A DNA stretch of 64,000 bases from Polynucleobacter rarus (GCF_003072505.1 NZ_NTGB01000001.1:1154659-1218658), one strand, 5' to 3'; shown: positions 6,395 through 16,665, counted from the first letter of the stretch. Notes: a model not told the origin generated them from the sequence alone. Numbers and translations: made by a program.

Positions 6395-7114
6395 TCATAA
6401 CTTCGAGTTAATTCCAAGCCTATCGGAATAATAACGACAGTTGTCGCATTCAACACCACTATCAGGCATTACATCTGATTGTAAACATGTAATTGCTCGT
6501 TCAACTGCATCCTCAACCCATGTATCATTACTATTGTGTGAGATTAAGGTTGTCTCAAAGTGCATAACTCCATCAATACCATTCTCATAAAATTTTCCTA
6601 ACTTGCTGCCATTTACGTATAAAAAATAGCCAATAGAGCTAACTTTAAATCCCGACTTTCGAAATAACCATTGATAAATTTCCATCTGCCTTTTGTAGCT
6701 ATCTCCAAAGCCTGTTTCTATAGTTGGCTCATCCTTTTTGCTATTGCTTTTATAGTCGACTATATGCAATTCTGATGTGTCTAAGTTTTCCCAAATATCA
6801 TCAATAGCACCATAGATTTCAGTACCTGTTGGGTGCTTAATTCGTATACCTTTAAAGTTGTTACGCCATAAATCAATATCAGAGTGGTTAAAAGCACGGA
6901 CATTTAGCCCTTCTCGTTTCCACAAAGGGTGACAAGCACCTGATTCACGAACAACATCAAATTCATTTTTAAGCAACGCATCTGTTGCAACGGCAAGCGT
7001 AAGTGGAACCATTGATGGAGGCTTTAATCCTAATTTTCTTTGAAGAAAAAAACATTTTGGGCAACGGATATATTGCTCAATTCCAGTTCTAGAAATCTTA
7101 AGATTAGAAAACAT
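6395..7114 (-). CDS. Cas4/RecB-like PD-(D/E)XK nuclease, second gene of island operon
   Basis: A 239-residue protein with the motif series of Cas4/RecB-type nucleases. These are an N-terminal helix SRTGIEQYIRCPKCFFL with C18 and C21, then GAIDDIW with D105, then LHIVDYKSNSK with D120 and K122, then KRQMEIYQWL with the Q143-x3-Y147 motif. A C-terminal cysteine pair (C223, C226 in ECDNCRYY) follows. The cysteines at both ends resemble the four that hold an iron-sulfur cluster in Cas4 and AddB. Such proteins process DNA ends or single strands. The start is six bases after the preceding gene's stop, so the two are co-transcribed. No cas1, cas2 or CRISPR array is nearby, so it is free-standing. 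Activity is inferred from motifs. Confidence 0.8.
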   Translation of the reverse strand: MFSNLKISRTGIEQYIRCPKCFFLQRKLGLKPPSMVPLTLAVATDALLKNEFDVVRESGACHPLWKREGLNVRAFNHSDIDLWRNNFKGIRIKHPTGTEIYGAIDDIWENLDTSELHIVDYKSNSKKDEPTIETGFGDSYKRQMEIYQWLFRKSGFKVSSIGYFLYVNGSKLGKFYENGIDGVMHFETTLISHNSNDTWVEDAVERAITCLQSDVMPDSGVECDNCRYYSDRLGINSKL

Positions 7115-7120
7115 AAAACT

Positions 7121-7537
7121 TTACGATTTCATTAATTTAGCCGTTCTATTATCACTTTCTTCAAAACAATTTTCTAAATTCTTTCCTTTAGCATCTTTAA
7201 AACAAAGCACTATCTCTATTTGATTTTTACTATGCTTTAAAGCCTTCAAAAAACTGACATGACTGTTATAGTCTGCGATTTCAAAGTCTGCTGAATAGCA
7301 AAGTAAATATTCATCTTTTTTACCTGCATTTTTTACTGCTTCAAACATGAACAAAGAATGATTAATTATTTCACCCTTATCAACATGCAAAAATTGAAAC
7401 TCATCGCCATCATCACACCGAATAAAATCTATTGATGCTTCGCAATTTTCAATTTTATTTTTAGAATCAGTCCAACGTATTATCGAAGCGAGATTACTTC
7501 GACTGTAATCAACATTAAACGCCACGCTTTTAGTCAT
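7121..7537 (-). CDS. Hypothetical first gene of island operon
   Basis: An unrecognised 138-residue protein. Predicted strands alternate with polar stretches (SVAFNVDYSRSNLASIIRW, SIDFIRCDDGDEFQFLHVD, QIEIVLCFKDAKG), and there is no signal peptide or membrane segment. The start at 7537 is supported by a near-perfect Shine-Dalgarno, AAAGGAGGT at 7542-7550, the strongest in the region. This suggests the operon was set up for good translation from this point. It is followed after six bases by the Cas4-like nuclease gene. A role in the same system is likely from the spacing, but no biochemical function can be proposed. Confidence 0.65.
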   Translation of the reverse strand: MTKSVAFNVDYSRSNLASIIRWTDSKNKIENCEASIDFIRCDDGDEFQFLHVDKGEIINHSLFMFEAVKNAGKKDEYLLCYSADFEIADYNSHVSFLKALKHSKNQIEIVLCFKDAKGKNLENCFEESDNRTAKLMKS

Positions 7538-7541
7538 CTAT

Positions 7542-7550
7542 ACCTCCTTT
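7542..7550 (-). promoter_or_regulatory. Strong ribosome binding site of the island operon
   Basis: The minus strand reads AAAGGAGGTATAGATG, an almost ideal Shine-Dalgarno four bases before the ATG at 7537. It fixes the start of the first operon gene. A promoter must lie between here and 7620, since the integrase remnant ends there, but I cannot pick one with confidence. Confidence 0.75.
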
Positions 7551-7590
7551 AAATTAATTCATACTTACAAATTACGTCAGATTTAAATTT

Positions 7591-7860
7591 TCATTCAATC
7601 AGTATTATTGATGGCCCCGCTTTAGTTGTAATTGAGTAGTAGCTTTTGCCAGCTAATTGGTTAGCCATTAGCTCGTGATAGTGTTGCTTAGCTAAGTCTA
7701 ATGCTGTGCTTTTACTTGTTGATTTAAGACTAAAACGAGCGTACTTGTGTTCCTTAGTAAGCCACATTCTGAATTGCCAATATGCGCCGCGTGTGTAGAT
7801 AACAGCGCCGTCAAATATTGCTTCTTCGTTCTCTTCAAACTTAGTTTTTTTGAGTGCCAT
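7591..7860 (-). pseudogene. Truncated phage-type tyrosine integrase (N-terminal fragment)
   Basis: The 89-residue frame starts with the AT-hook-free N-terminal domain typical of phage/island integrases (AVIYTRGAYWQFRMWL, then KYARFSLKSTSKSTAL and AGKSYYSI). Complete members continue with a SAM-like core-binding domain and a catalytic domain bearing the R..HxxR..Y residues, for a total of about 400-550 residues. Here the match stops near residue 80 (7618), and a short unrelated tail ends at 7591. The catalytic part is missing. It lies next to the guaA 3' end and reads away from it, as integrases of guaA-inserted islands do. The truncation would leave the island unable to excise on its own. Confidence 0.75.
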
Positions 7861-7900
7861 TTGTGCTTAACGTGACTATAGTTTTGAGTAGCTACACGTT

Positions 7901-7920
7901 TGTGTAGGTTTCTGTGTAAC
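7901..7920 (+). repeat. GTGTAG/GTGTAA arm-like repeat (right end, distal)
   Basis: TGTGTAGGTTTCTGTGTAAC carries two GTGTA cores 12 bases apart, upstream of the integrase remnant. It parallels the repeats at 3144-3163 and 7962-7981. Confidence 0.4.
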
Positions 7921-7961
7921 TATAAATTCAAACGCTAATAAAAACAAGCACTTATTTGATT

Positions 7962-7981
7962 GTGTGAAACTTTTGTGTAAG
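7962..7981 (+). repeat. GTGTGA/GTGTAA arm-like repeat (right end, proximal)
   Basis: GTGTGAAACTTTTGTGTAAG shares AACTTTTGTGTAA with 3151-3162, located about 45 bases from the guaA stop. It is a likely integrase arm site by position and repetition. Confidence 0.45.
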
Positions 7982-8019
7982 TAAAATATCGTTATAAATC
8001 AACGACTTACAAATAAATC

Positions 8020-9627
8020 CTACTCCCACTCAATCGTGGCTGGAGGTTTACCAGAAATATCGTAAACCACTCTATTTATACCTCTGACTTCATTGATAAT
8101 TCGATTTGACACTTTGCCTAATAAATCATGTGGCAAGTGCGCCCAGTGAGCGGTCATAAAATCAAGCGTTTGAACAGCTCGAAGGGCAACAACATATTCG
8201 TAAGTTCGACCATCACCCATCACGCCAACCGATTTGACTGGCAAAAATACCGCAAAAGCTTGGCTCGTTAAGTCATACCAGGATTTCTCTGTCGAAGGGT
8301 CAATGGTGTTTCGAAGCTCTTCAATGAAAATAGCATCTGCTCTTTGAAGCAAGTGAGCAAAATTTTGTTTAACCTCACCTAAAATTCTTACAGCTAAACC
8401 AGGACCTGGGAAAGGATGACGATAGACCATTTCTTTAGGCAAACCCAAAGAAATGCCAAGTTCTCTTACCTCATCTTTAAAAAGCTCTCTAAGAGGTTCG
8501 AGAAGTTTTAAATGCATATCCTCTGGTAAACCACCAACATTATGGTGGCTCTTAATCGTATGAGTACCCTTCTTCCCTTTACCGGCAGATTCAATCACAT
8601 CTGGGTAAATCGTGCCTTGAGCAAGCCATTTGGCATTTGCAATTTTTGCTGATTCTGCTTGGAACACTTCAACAAACTCACGACCAATAATCTTACGTTT
8701 TTGTTCAGGATCACTCATGCCTGCGAGTTTACCCATAAACTGATTTTCAGCTTGAACGTGGATTACCTTCACACCTAGATTTTTAGCAAACATATCCATG
8801 ACCATCTGACCTTCATTCAGACGAAGTAATCCATGATCAACAAACACACAAGTAAGTTGATTACCAATTGCACGGTGAATGAGTGCTGCTGCTACAGAAG
8901 AGTCAACTCCACCTGAAAGACCTAAAATCACTTCATCACTGCCAACTTGTGCCTTAATCGTGGCAACAGCCTCTGAAATGTAGTCCCCCATTTCCCAATC
9001 AGGCTTGCAAGCACAAATTCCATGCACAAACTTTTCTAAGATGGCAGTACCTTGAACCGTATGGGTTACTTCTGGATGAAACTGAACTGCATAAAAATGA
9101 CGTGCCTCATCAGCCATCCCTGCAATAGGACAGGATTCTGTTGAAGCCATTAATTTGAAACCCTCTGGCATCAAGGTGACTGAGTCACCATGACTCATCC
9201 AAACTTTGAGCATCCCATGACCTTCGGGGGTTTCAAAATCCATAATTCCGTTCAGTAACTGAGTATGACCACGAGCACGAACCTCGGCATAACCAAACTC
9301 TCTTGATTTACCCAATGACTCCGCTGTTTTTACAGCACCACCTAATTGTTCAGCCATGGTTTGCATCCCATAGCAAATACCCAGTACAGGCAAGCCAAGT
9401 TCAAATACAATTTGCGGCGCTCTTGGGGTGTCGCCTTCTGTAACCGAACTAGGACCACCCGAAAGAATAATCCCCTTAACGTTCTCATTTTTAACAATTT
9501 GAGACAAGCGTGCCTCATCAATGTCATAGGGATAAATTTCCGAGAGAACTTTAGAGTCCCTCACCCTTCTTGCTATTAACTGAGTAACTTGTGAACCAAA
9601 ATCTAGAATGAGTATCTTATCGTGCAC
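8020..9627 (-). CDS. guaA: GMP synthase (glutamine-hydrolysing)
   Basis: Converts XMP to GMP using glutamine and ATP, the last step of guanine nucleotide synthesis. The 535 residues are full length. The N-terminal class I amidotransferase has nucleophile C85 (LGICYGMQ) with H184 and E186 (QFHPEV). The ATP pyrophosphatase loop is LSGGVDSS at 237-244. The C-terminal dimerisation domain ends in the conserved TIEWE. The start is a GTG at 9627, supported by the standard N-terminus [12 protein letters not shown]. It lies 24 bases after guaB on the same strand, the usual guaBA operon. Its 3' end is the insertion point of the neighbouring island, but the protein itself is unaltered. Confidence 0.98.
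   Translation of the reverse strand: MHDKILILDFGSQVTQLIARRVRDSKVLSEIYPYDIDEARLSQIVKNENVKGIILSGGPSSVTEGDTPRAPQIVFELGLPVLGICYGMQTMAEQLGGAVKTAESLGKSREFGYAEVRARGHTQLLNGIMDFETPEGHGMLKVWMSHGDSVTLMPEGFKLMASTESCPIAGMADEARHFYAVQFHPEVTHTVQGTAILEKFVHGICACKPDWEMGDYISEAVATIKAQVGSDEVILGLSGGVDSSVAAALIHRAIGNQLTCVFVDHGLLRLNEGQMVMDMFAKNLGVKVIHVQAENQFMGKLAGMSDPEQKRKIIGREFVEVFQAESAKIANAKWLAQGTIYPDVIESAGKGKKGTHTIKSHHNVGGLPEDMHLKLLEPLRELFKDEVRELGISLGLPKEMVYRHPFPGPGLAVRILGEVKQNFAHLLQRADAIFIEELRNTIDPSTEKSWYDLTSQAFAVFLPVKSVGVMGDGRTYEYVVALRAVQTLDFMTAHWAHLPHDLLGKVSNRIINEVRGINRVVYDISGKPPATIEWE
8025..8037 (+). repeat. guaA: Possible right attachment core within the guaA 3' end
   Basis: CCCACTCAATCGT encodes, on the minus strand, part of the conserved Thr-Ile-Glu-Trp-Glu end of GuaA. 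The 3' end of guaA is an established integration site for genomic islands. The insertion keeps the guaA reading frame and stop intact. Confidence 0.5.
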
Positions 9628-9651
9628 TGAGGGAATCTTTTTCTTTAACGG

Positions 9652-11524
<1,873 letters not shown>

Positions 11525-11525
<1 letters not shown>

Positions 11526-11959
11526 TACTCACCATATAAATCATTCGCTCTAGTGACGAAACTGTTCACAAAGGTATTAGCAATCATGCCAAAAACAGGC
11601 CCAATTAATTTATCCAAAAGGAAATTCGAAAATTCATATTTCAAATGAAATTCAATTTTGCAAGCGTTTTCCTCCAAAGGAGTAAAAACCCATTTACCGG
11701 AAAAGGCTTTAAAGGGACCATCGATAAATTGCATGTCGATAGTATGAGGAAACTGCTGCACATTACGGGTATGAAAAAACTGTTTAACCCCTTTGAAATT
11801 GATGTGGATCTTTGCTTCCATCATTTGGTCGTTAGAAGCGAAGACTTCAACGCCCCCACACCATGGTAAAAACTCAGGATATTTCTCAACATCCGTAACA
11901 AGACCATACATTCTTTCTGCAGAATGTCCGATTAATAAAGATTTTTGAATGTCCGCCAT
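11525..11959 (-). CDS. ratA: RatA-like START-domain protein (ribosome association toxin/CoQ10-binding family)
   Basis: A 144-residue single-domain protein of the START/polyketide cyclase fold. The signature at the first strand-helix (EKYPEFLPWCGGVEV, about 26-40) and the C-terminal helix (NTFVNSFVTRANDLYG) are typical of RatA/Coq10 proteins. E. coli RatA is reported to block 70S assembly. Coq10 homologues bind quinone, so the native role is debated. ATG 11959 has AGGAG four bases upstream and gives the standard MADIQKS start. The upstream in-frame codon at 11977 was discarded. It is divergent from smpB across about 100 bases, a conserved arrangement with trans-translation genes. Confidence 0.9.
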
Positions 11960-12058
11960 AGCTCTCCTGTACCTCATTATTATCCACGATTCTGTTTTTT
12001 ATGGCTGATGGGAAAAAATTATCTATGCCAGATAGGAGTTTGAAAATATAATAGTCAG

Positions 12059-12508
12059 ATGAGCATTATTGACAATAAAAAAGCGTTCTTTGACTATTTC
12101 ATTGAAGATCGGTACGAAGCTGGTATCGTTTTACAAGGTTGGGAAGTAAAAGCAATTCGTGCAGGTAGAGCCAACATCAAAGAAGCATACGTGGTTATTC
12201 GCGATGCTGAACTGTATTTGATTGGTAGTCACATCAGTCCACTGCCTGAGGCATCAACCCATATTTATCCTGAACCAACCCGTACCCGAAAACTCCTGTT
12301 ACACGCTGCAGAAATTAGTAAGCTGATTGGTAAAGCAGAGCAAAAAGGTTTTACCTTAGTTCCATTGAACTTACATTACTCAAAAGGTAGAGTGAAATGT
12401 GAAGTAGGTCTTGCAAAAGGTAAGAAGCAGTTCGATAAGAGAGAGACCGAGAAACAGCGCGATTGGCAAAGAGAAAAAGCACAAATTAGTCGTGGCAAAT
12501 ACAGCTAA
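12059..12508 (+). CDS. smpB: SsrA-binding protein SmpB
   Basis: Binds tmRNA and brings it to stalled ribosomes in trans-translation. The full-length 149-residue protein begins with the conserved beta-barrel segment [16 protein letters not shown] then [10 protein letters not shown]. It has the tmRNA-binding region around 70-85 and the C-terminal [16 protein letters not shown] (121-136) that forms a helix in the ribosome mRNA path. It is divergent from ratA. The ssrA gene itself is not in this window. A short hairpin follows the stop. Confidence 0.98.
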   Translation: MSIIDNKKAFFDYFIEDRYEAGIVLQGWEVKAIRAGRANIKEAYVVIRDAELYLIGSHISPLPEASTHIYPEPTRTRKLLLHAAEISKLIGKAEQKGFTLVPLNLHYSKGRVKCEVGLAKGKKQFDKRETEKQRDWQREKAQISRGKYS

Positions 12509-12525
12509 CTGTCCAAAATAAATAT

Positions 12526-12546
12526 TAAGCACCTAAATAGTGCTTA
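12526..12546 (+). terminator. Possible terminator after smpB
   Basis: TAAGCAC (12526-12532) and GTGCTTA (12540-12546) form a 7-bp stem with a 7-base loop, 18 bases after the smpB stop. It is followed by a T-rich but interrupted run (TATTGTTCTTTTTC). The stem is modest, so termination may be partial. Confidence 0.5.
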
Positions 12547-12607
12547 TATTGTTCTTTTTCGTACATTAGTTATGTGAAATTTCATATTTATCTTGTATCT
12601 TATTGTT

Positions 12608-14023
12608 ATGGATACTCCTTTTAATGAAATGCACCATGATTCTGGAAAATCTCGTTCACATTATGAGATTTTTGATCATTGGCTCAAAAAACAAAATGAT
12701 GTTGAAATGTCTTATAAACGGGCAGAAGCAGAGCTTATTTTTAGACGAATTGGCATTACATTTGCTGTGTATGGTGACGAAAAAGGAACTGAACGCACCA
12801 TTCCTTTTGATCAAATACCAAGAATCATCCCTGCATCTGAGTGGCAGGTACTGGAAGATGGTCTGAGACAACGGGTCAGTGCCTTAAATCTTTTTTTACA
12901 AGATATTTATCACGATGAGAAAATTTTAAAAGCGGGTATCATTCCCCGCCAACAGATTTATAACAACTCACAATATCGTCCCGAAATGCGGTTTGTGAAC
13001 CTCCCAAGAGATATTTATGCTCATATCGCTGGTATTGATATCGTTAGAGCAAATGCTGGTGAATATTTTGTTTTAGAGGATAACTTAAGGGTGCCTTCTG
13101 GCGTATCTTACATGGTTGAAAACCGTAAGATGATGATGCGCTTATTCCCTGAACTCTTCGAAAAGTATCGCGTTGCTCCGGTCGCACATTATCCAGACCT
13201 CTTATTAGAGTGTTTAAAAACCGGATCGCCAACTGGAACAAAGAAAAAATCGAATGTCGTTGTTTTGACTCCAGGAATGTATAACTCCGCTTATTTTGAA
13301 CACTCTTATCTTGCTCAACAGATGGGTGTGGAGCTCGTTGAAGGAAACGATTTATTTGTTAAAAATGAACAAGTGTTTCTAAGAACTACCGAAGGACCTC
13401 AAGTGGTTGATGTCATCTACCGACGAATCGATGATGATTTTTTAGATCCTTTAGCACTCCGATCCGATTCAACCTTAGGAGTACCCGGTATCTTATCGGC
13501 TTATCGGGCTGGTAACGTTGGTATTGCTAACGCTGTGGGAACTGGCATTGCGGATGATAAGTCAATTTATCCCTATGTACCCGATATGATTGAATTCTAT
13601 CTTGGCGAAAAGCCGATCCTGAAAAACGTACCTACTTTCCAATGTCGTAAACCAGATGACCTGAAATATACCCTAGCCCACTTAAACGAATTAGTCGTTA
13701 AAGAAACGCACGGCGCCGGTGGTTACGGAATGTTAATTGGTCCGGTAGCGACAAAGGAAGAAATCGAGATTTTCCGCAAACTCATCACCAGCAACCCTGA
13801 AAAATACATAGCACAACCTACGCTATCCTTATCTACCTGCCCTACCTTTGTTGAGTCGGGAGTTGCGCCAAGACATATCGACTTACGTCCTCTAGTGCTC
13901 TCAGGTAAACAAATTAAAATGGTTCAAGGTGGACTCACGAGAGTTGCTTTAAAAGAAGGTTCTTTAGTAGTCAACTCCTCTCAAGGTGGTGGCACAAAAG
14001 ACACTTGGGTTTTGGAGGCATAA
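12608..14023 (+). CDS. Circularly permuted ATP-grasp protein (COG2308), Anbu cluster
   Basis: A 471-residue member of the circularly permuted ATP-grasp family (DUF404/DUF407). Such proteins probably ligate an amino group to a carboxylate with ATP, but the substrate is not established. Key blocks are NPRDIYAHIAGIDIVR-like sequence in the first third (NLPRDIYAHIAGIDIVR), the ATP-binding ETHGAGGYGM at 366-375, and SCPTF followed by HIDLRPLVL near the end. I prefer ATG 12608 over the TTG at 12593. The next gene starts two bases after the stop. The order ATP-grasp, alpha-E, transglutaminase-like, Anbu is a recurring bacterial cluster. Confidence 0.9.
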   Translation: MDTPFNEMHHDSGKSRSHYEIFDHWLKKQNDVEMSYKRAEAELIFRRIGITFAVYGDEKGTERTIPFDQIPRIIPASEWQVLEDGLRQRVSALNLFLQDIYHDEKILKAGIIPRQQIYNNSQYRPEMRFVNLPRDIYAHIAGIDIVRANAGEYFVLEDNLRVPSGVSYMVENRKMMMRLFPELFEKYRVAPVAHYPDLLLECLKTGSPTGTKKKSNVVVLTPGMYNSAYFEHSYLAQQMGVELVEGNDLFVKNEQVFLRTTEGPQVVDVIYRRIDDDFLDPLALRSDSTLGVPGILSAYRAGNVGIANAVGTGIADDKSIYPYVPDMIEFYLGEKPILKNVPTFQCRKPDDLKYTLAHLNELVVKETHGAGGYGMLIGPVATKEEIEIFRKLITSNPEKYIAQPTLSLSTCPTFVESGVAPRHIDLRPLVLSGKQIKMVQGGLTRVALKEGSLVVNSSQGGGTKDTWVLEA

Positions 14024-14025
14024 AT

Positions 14026-15042
14026 ATGTTAAGTAGAACCGCTGATTGTCTCTATTGGATGTCACGTTATAACGAGAGAGCTGAAAACACAGCCAGAATG
14101 CTCGATGTTGCTTATCAAACGTCACTCATGCCCCATCCCAATAGCACCATGGAAGAAACTTGGAGAAAAATCCTCAATGTTTCATTACTTGAGAATTTAT
14201 TTGAATCTAAATATTCTGAATATACCCGTGAAAATGTTTTGCAATTCATGATTTCAGATTTAGATAATCCCTCTAGTATTCTTACTTGTTTGAATTCTGC
14301 AAGGGTTAATGCCCGAATTATTCGAGGAAAAATTCCTTCTGAAGTTTGGGAAACCCAAAATTTAACCTACTTAAACGTTCAAAAATTTCTACCCAACACA
14401 CCAGAAGATGATCCTTCAGCCTTTTTTGAGTGGGTCAAATACCGTTGCCATTTGTTTCATGGTGTAGTGATTGGCACCATGTTGGTGAATGAGTCTTTTA
14501 AGTTCTTAGAAATCGGTACTTATTTAGAAAGAGCCGATAACACAGCACGAATTTTAAAAGCCAAATATCAAGTTCACCGGGCTGGACAGCAACAATCGAG
14601 TCAAATGAATGTAGGTAGTATGTCGCAAAGTCAATCTAGTACGACTCGACCAAGTCCGATACAGTCTAATGAGATCTTTGATTTCTATCACTGGGTTTCA
14701 TTATTGAGGTCGGTCTCTGCATTTGAAATTTACAGGCAGACTTATGCTGATCAAATTACACCAGAACGAATTGTTGATCTATTAGTCTTCAATCCTTTGC
14801 TACCAAGATCATTAACCAAGTGTATCAATACCTTGTTGAGTCTCCTTGGCGATTTAAAGGCCCATCAATCAAGGGATATTGAACATTTAGTCAGCAAATT
14901 AAAATCAGAACTAGATTACTCGGATGTGGATGATGTTTTTGCTGAAGGTCTTGATAATTTTATTCAACGCTTTTTAGAAAAAATCAATCATATTGCTGAT
15001 GAATTTAGTAATAGTTATCTCATCCCACTCTCGGTCTCATAA
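14026..15042 (+). CDS. Alpha-E domain protein (COG2307), Anbu cluster
   Basis: A 338-residue, almost entirely alpha-helical protein of the DUF403/alpha-E family, starting with the signature MLSRTADCLYWMSRYNERAE. A second typical block is FLEIGTYLERADNTARIL (about 160-177). A glutamine/serine-rich low-complexity linker of about 30 residues (186-215) interrupts the helical core. Such linkers vary between species. The start at 14026 has TGGAGG upstream, and translation is coupled to the ATP-grasp gene. The TAA overlaps the next ATG (TAATG). It is thought to work with the ATP-grasp partner, but its reaction is unknown. Confidence 0.9.
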   Translation: MLSRTADCLYWMSRYNERAENTARMLDVAYQTSLMPHPNSTMEETWRKILNVSLLENLFESKYSEYTRENVLQFMISDLDNPSSILTCLNSARVNARIIRGKIPSEVWETQNLTYLNVQKFLPNTPEDDPSAFFEWVKYRCHLFHGVVIGTMLVNESFKFLEIGTYLERADNTARILKAKYQVHRAGQQQSSQMNVGSMSQSQSSTTRPSPIQSNEIFDFYHWVSLLRSVSAFEIYRQTYADQITPERIVDLLVFNPLLPRSLTKCINTLLSLLGDLKAHQSRDIEHLVSKLKSELDYSDVDDVFAEGLDNFIQRFLEKINHIADEFSNSYLIPLSVS

Positions 15043-15836
15043 TGAAACTACAAGTCCATCATCAAACCGAGTTTCGCTACGACCGTCCTGTCCACCATTC
15101 GATTCACGAACTACGCTTAACACCACAAAATCACTCAACCCAAGAAATTATGCGTTGGCGGGTCAATGCACCCAGCAAAGTATTTGAGTCTATTGATGCT
15201 TTTGGTAATGCCATGCAAAGTTTTGTGGTGGAGAAGAATTACTCGGAACTCATCATTGAGGCGAAGGGTGAAGTTGAAACAAGAAATGAGTATTTAATTG
15301 TTGACCAAGCGAAATCGGTTTCTCCCTATTATTTATTGCAACAGACAGATCTGACAAATCCAAATGAAGCAATGCTTGAGTACTTTAAAAAAATCACTCC
15401 TTCGGTCTGGAATGAGCTTAGCTTAGTAGAGCTGACAAAAAATATTGGCGATAAAATTCAATATGTTGCGGGAATAACTCATTCTAAAACCTTAGCTTCT
15501 GAGGCTTTTGCACTAGGTAAAGGGGTCTGTCAAGATCAAGCTCATCTAATGTTAAGTTTTTGTCGATTTAATGGTATTCCAGCAAGATACGTCAGTGGCT
15601 ATGTTTACGATGCGATGAAGCCTGTTGAATCAACCCATGCTTGGATTGACGTGTGCTTAAACATTGATCAGGCGGAGTGGCTGAGTATAGACATTACGAA
15701 CCAATGTTTGACCAATGACTGCCATGTTCGTTTGGCAGTTGGACGCGATCATGATCACATCGCTCCCGTTAAAGGGGTTCGATTTGGTGGTGGCGAAGAA
15801 ACTCTATTAACCAATATTTCACTAAAAGAATGTTAA
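15042..15836 (+). CDS. Transglutaminase-like cysteine protease (Anbu cluster)
   Basis: A 264-residue protein with an N-terminal beta domain (bacterial transglutaminase-like N-terminal region) and a C-terminal transglutaminase-like core. The catalytic triad is visible: C163 in KGVCQDQAH, H199 in STHAWIDV and D217 in LSIDITN. Enzymes of this kind hydrolyse or exchange amide bonds. In this cluster it could process the product made by the ATP-grasp protein. No signal peptide is present, so it is cytoplasmic. Its start overlaps the preceding stop by one base, so the two are co-translated. Confidence 0.93.
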   Translation: MKLQVHHQTEFRYDRPVHHSIHELRLTPQNHSTQEIMRWRVNAPSKVFESIDAFGNAMQSFVVEKNYSELIIEAKGEVETRNEYLIVDQAKSVSPYYLLQQTDLTNPNEAMLEYFKKITPSVWNELSLVELTKNIGDKIQYVAGITHSKTLASEAFALGKGVCQDQAHLMLSFCRFNGIPARYVSGYVYDAMKPVESTHAWIDVCLNIDQAEWLSIDITNQCLTNDCHVRLAVGRDHDHIAPVKGVRFGGGEETLLTNISLKEC

Positions 15837-15870
15837 ATTAATCTCTTCAGAAAAAAATGAGATTACATAT

Positions 15871-16665
15871 ATGACTTATTGCGTTGCCCTTTGCCTAGAA
15901 AAAGGCATGGTATTTTTATCTGATACAAGGACCAATGCTGGAGTAGATGCCATCGGCACCTTCAGAAAGATGGTGATTTTCGAAAAAGATAAAAATCGTT
16001 TATTTACGATGATGAGTTCAGGTAATTTAGCTATTACCCAATCCGTCAAAGAAATGCTGATCCAAGGACAAAAGTTTGACGGTATTAACCTTTGGAACGC
16101 AAAAAATTCTTATGACGCGGCCCTTGTGGTTGGTAAAGCGATTCGAGAAGTAAAAGCACGCGATGAAGCTGCACTAAGTAGTTCAAATATTGATTTCAAT
16201 TGTAATTTTATTTTTGGCGGCCAAATTAAAGGCGAGAAACATCGCTTATTTAACATTTACTCTGCCGGCAATTTTGTGGAGTCCACTCCAGAAACTTGTT
16301 ATTTTCAAATTGGTGAAGCTAAATATGGCAAACCGATCCTCGACCGGGTAATTAATTACCAAACCAGTTTAGAGCTAGCTACCAAATGCGCTTTAATCTC
16401 GATGGACTCGACCCTTAAAAGTAATATTTCTGTTGGTTTACCGCTCGATTTAATGGTTTATCAGAAAGATTCAATCGAAAAGCATCTCGCTATTTCGATT
16501 GATGAACAAAATCCTTATTTCAGTATGCTGAGAAGTCTTTGGGGACAAAAACTTACTGAGATCATTATGAGCGTTGAAGATCCAAAATGGTCTGAGCAAG
16601 ATGACAAGTCTAAAATTGCCACACATTCACATCGCTTAGGACCTATACCCACTATAGAAAATTAA
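15871..16665 (+). CDS. Anbu, proteasome-type peptidase (COG3484)
   Basis: A 264-residue member of the Anbu (ancestral beta subunit) family, related to HslV and the proteasome beta subunit. After removal of Met1 the chain begins with the nucleophile Thr (T2 in MTYCVALCLEKG). The partner residues D18 (LSDTRTNAG) and K33 (TFRKM) are present, as in the family. Structures of Anbu from other bacteria show open helical or ring assemblies. Peptidase activity is weak or disputed. It starts 34 bases after the transglutaminase-like gene and ends the four-gene unit, which is followed by a strong hairpin. Confidence 0.93.
   Translation: MTYCVALCLEKGMVFLSDTRTNAGVDAIGTFRKMVIFEKDKNRLFTMMSSGNLAITQSVKEMLIQGQKFDGINLWNAKNSYDAALVVGKAIREVKARDEAALSSSNIDFNCNFIFGGQIKGEKHRLFNIYSAGNFVESTPETCYFQIGEAKYGKPILDRVINYQTSLELATKCALISMDSTLKSNISVGLPLDLMVYQKDSIEKHLAISIDEQNPYFSMLRSLWGQKLTEIIMSVEDPKWSEQDDKSKIATHSHRLGPIPTIEN

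Noticed and set aside
6395..7114. A CRISPR-Cas locus because of the Cas4-like gene
   Set aside because: No cas1, cas2, effector or repeat-spacer array is found on either strand within the window.
7861..8019. A tRNA gene as the island attachment site
   Set aside because: No cloverleaf could be formed; the insertion point is the guaA 3' end.
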